From: Rhizobium altiplani
GTDB lineage: Bacteria; Pseudomonadota; Alphaproteobacteria; Rhizobiales; Rhizobiaceae
Length of the DNA stretch: 64,000 nt
Direction of reading: 5' to 3'
NCBI RefSeq assembly: GCF_001542405.1
Contig: NZ_LNCD01000120.1
Span: forward strand, 1-64,000
Shown here one piece after another: positions 62,979 to 64,000 of the stretch (position 1 is the stretch's first letter; each line of letters starts with the position of its first letter). The position numbers and the translations under genes were made by a program. A model generated the notes under the pieces. That model saw nothing but the letters and a program-made list of their open reading frames with translations. It did not search any database and was not told the DNA's origin.

Positions 62979-63704
62979 TTAACCCACCAGGTTGCCAAAC
63001 CTGACCGAGTAGATCCGGTCGCGCCCAAGGAGGTGGGCGATGAGCGCAGTGTGATCGAACAGGCCCTTCATCGCCTTGTGGCGAAGGTCGAGGCCGCCGG
63101 TCATGACGCCGAAGGCCGGCATCAGCAGGCGAACGCCGTCGGTGGCAAAGCACGGCCGGCGGACGGATTTTTCGCGGCGGCGGACGGTTGCGGCCGGATG
63201 CAGGTGCCCGGCGATCTCGCCCTGCTGCAGCCCGCCTCTCGGCTCGTGGCGGAAGGTCAGACCGCCGTAATGCATCTCGTCGACGGAAGCACCCGGCAGA
63301 TCGACAGTGCCGTCAGGATCATGATTGCCGTTGATCCAGATCCATTCGCGGCCGCGCGCCATTTCCGCAATCAGGCTGCGGAACGACTCGGGCAGATGCG
63401 CCGAGCCGACGCGGTCGTGGAAATTGTCGCCGAGCGAGACCACCAGCTTCGGGTCGTAGCGGGTGATGACGGCCGAAAGCACGGTCAGCGTCGCCAGCGT
63501 ATCGTAGGGCGGCAGCATCATGCCGCGACGGGCGAAGGCCGCACCCTTTTCGAGATGCAGGTCGGACACGACGAGAATGCCGGCATCGGGCATGTAGAGC
63601 GCGCCGAGTGGATCGCAGACGGCGGCAACGCCGTGGACCGAAGTCTCGACGCCCGGTCGCGCGGCCAGTCCGTTCAGTTCACGCGCAAGCGCCAGGCGGT
63701 TCAT
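62979..63704 (-). CDS. pdeM: Ligase-associated DNA damage response endonuclease PdeM
   Basis: This is a 241-residue metallophosphoesterase with metal-ligand motifs in order: VVSDLHLEKGAAF, SLGDNFHD, INGNHDP, and GEIAGHLHP. This matches the PdeM family, which co-occurs with an Lhr-type DEXH helicase, a dedicated DNA ligase and an exonuclease. The helicase lies immediately upstream on the same strand, ending 106 bases before this start. An upstream ATG at 63770 is in frame, and MNRLALAREL at 63704 is preferred. Confidence 0.87.
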   Translation of the reverse strand: MNRLALARELNGLAARPGVETSVHGVAAVCDPLGALYMPDAGILVVSDLHLEKGAAFARRGMMLPPYDTLATLTVLSAVITRYDPKLVVSLGDNFHDRVGSAHLPESFRSLIAEMARGREWIWINGNHDPDGTVDLPGASVDEMHYGGLTFRHEPRGGLQQGEIAGHLHPAATVRRREKSVRRPCFATDGVRLLMPAFGVMTGGLDLRHKAMKGLFDHTALIAHLLGRDRIYSVRFGNLVG

Positions 63705-63810
63705 CACTCGGGTCAGTCCTTGGTCTCGGAAGCTCCCCTCCGGGTCGCTCCCTATCTCCGTATCGGGCATTCCGGATGGTAAGCCGGCGCGAACCTATCC
63801 GGGACTTATT

Positions 63811-64000
63811 CTAAGCCAGCGCCTCGGCGATCAGGTCGTCGGCGGCTTCCGCCAGCACGGCATCATGCGCCTCGCCATGCACTGGCTCCTTGCCGATCTC
63901 CAGCATGACGGGGACCGCCAGCGGCGAGATGTGGTCGAGCGCGCGATGCGTGATATGGCCCTTGATTCGCCTCAGCATATCGCCAAGCCGGGAAATATCC
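63811..64000 (-). CDS. Ligase-associated DEXH-box helicase, C-terminus only
   Basis: Only the last 62 residues are inside the window (the start lies beyond 64000): SRLGDMLRRIKGHITHRALD, HISPLAVPVMLEIGKEPVHG, EAHDAVLAEAADDLIAEALA. The DMLRRI/ISPLAVPVMLEIG pattern is the tail of ligase-associated Lhr-like helicases. It supports the PdeM assignment next to it. Confidence 0.85.
   Translation of the reverse strand, partial: DISRLGDMLRRIKGHITHRALDHISPLAVPVMLEIGKEPVHGEAHDAVLAEAADDLIAEALA

Overview
The window looks like chromosome from a Rhizobiaceae alphaproteobacterium, most likely of the Ensifer/Sinorhizobium type. The evidence is high-GC codon use, the conserved order murA - DUF2948 - hisD - UPF0262 - low-Mr phosphatase - infA - maf - yacG - tRNA-Phe, a PodJ-like polarity protein near a fadE-fadA-fadB operon, a DUF982 protein and ligase-associated repair genes. 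No database search was possible, so species level is an inference.

Layout: (1) 1-5.7 kb is accessory and decayed. It holds a three-gene serine-recombinase cassette whose end overlaps an IstB (IS21) remnant, a frameshifted aminotransferase fragment joined tail-to-tail to a truncated, twice-frameshifted LuxR-type regulator, and an IS110-family transposase. This region stops at the 3' end of tRNA-Phe (GAA). (2) 5.7-11.7 kb is a minus-strand core block for cell wall (murA), histidine synthesis (hisD), translation (infA) and quality control (maf, yacG). (3) 11.8-16.7 kb runs from tRNA-Thr (GGT) through small, poorly characterised genes: a winged-helix-like protein, a frameshifted secreted protein, a DUF982 protein, an acyltransferase-3 membrane protein, a BON-domain protein and a lipoprotein. 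(4) 16.7-26.4 kb holds a UvrD-type helicase, a 3-hydroxyisobutyryl-CoA hydrolase, GalE, an SRPBCC protein, a frameshifted isochorismatase, a complete but inactivated IS5/IS1182-like element carrying a passenger gene, an aminotransferase and MscL.

(5) 26.6-32.7 kb holds a large hybrid kinase with a transporter-like sensor, a TetR/MFS pair and a GFA-family protein. (6) 33-43 kb holds PodJ, an SDR oxidoreductase, an arylsulfatase lying between a partial and a complete copy of an Lrp-type regulator's 3' end, and a methionine gamma-lyase-like enzyme divergent from that regulator. (7) 43-50 kb holds a GGDEF remnant, a VOC-family protein and the fadEAB beta-oxidation operon with a strong palindrome in its promoter region and a clear terminator. 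(8) 50-64 kb holds a cupredoxin, a flavin monooxygenase, a DUF1254/DUF1214 protein, an ABC-F ATPase, a TerC-like membrane protein, a DUF922 protease-like protein, a TauE/TIGR02186 pair, a divergent HxlR/dihydrofolate-reductase-like pair, a MloK1-type cyclic-nucleotide-gated channel, a lytic transglycosylase lipoprotein and the PdeM/Lhr-type repair pair at the right edge.

Working together: the sulfur genes (arylsulfatase, gamma-lyase, TauE) may contribute to sulfur scavenging, fadEAB forms a self-contained beta-oxidation unit, and PdeM plus the DEXH helicase belong to a ligase-associated repair module continuing beyond the window. I see no CRISPR array, rRNA operon, prophage or recognisable defence system. 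The most unusual structures are the IS element whose target duplication supplies stop codons to genes on both strands, the arylsulfatase bracketed by duplicated regulator sequence, and the recombinase cassette fused to an IS21 scar.
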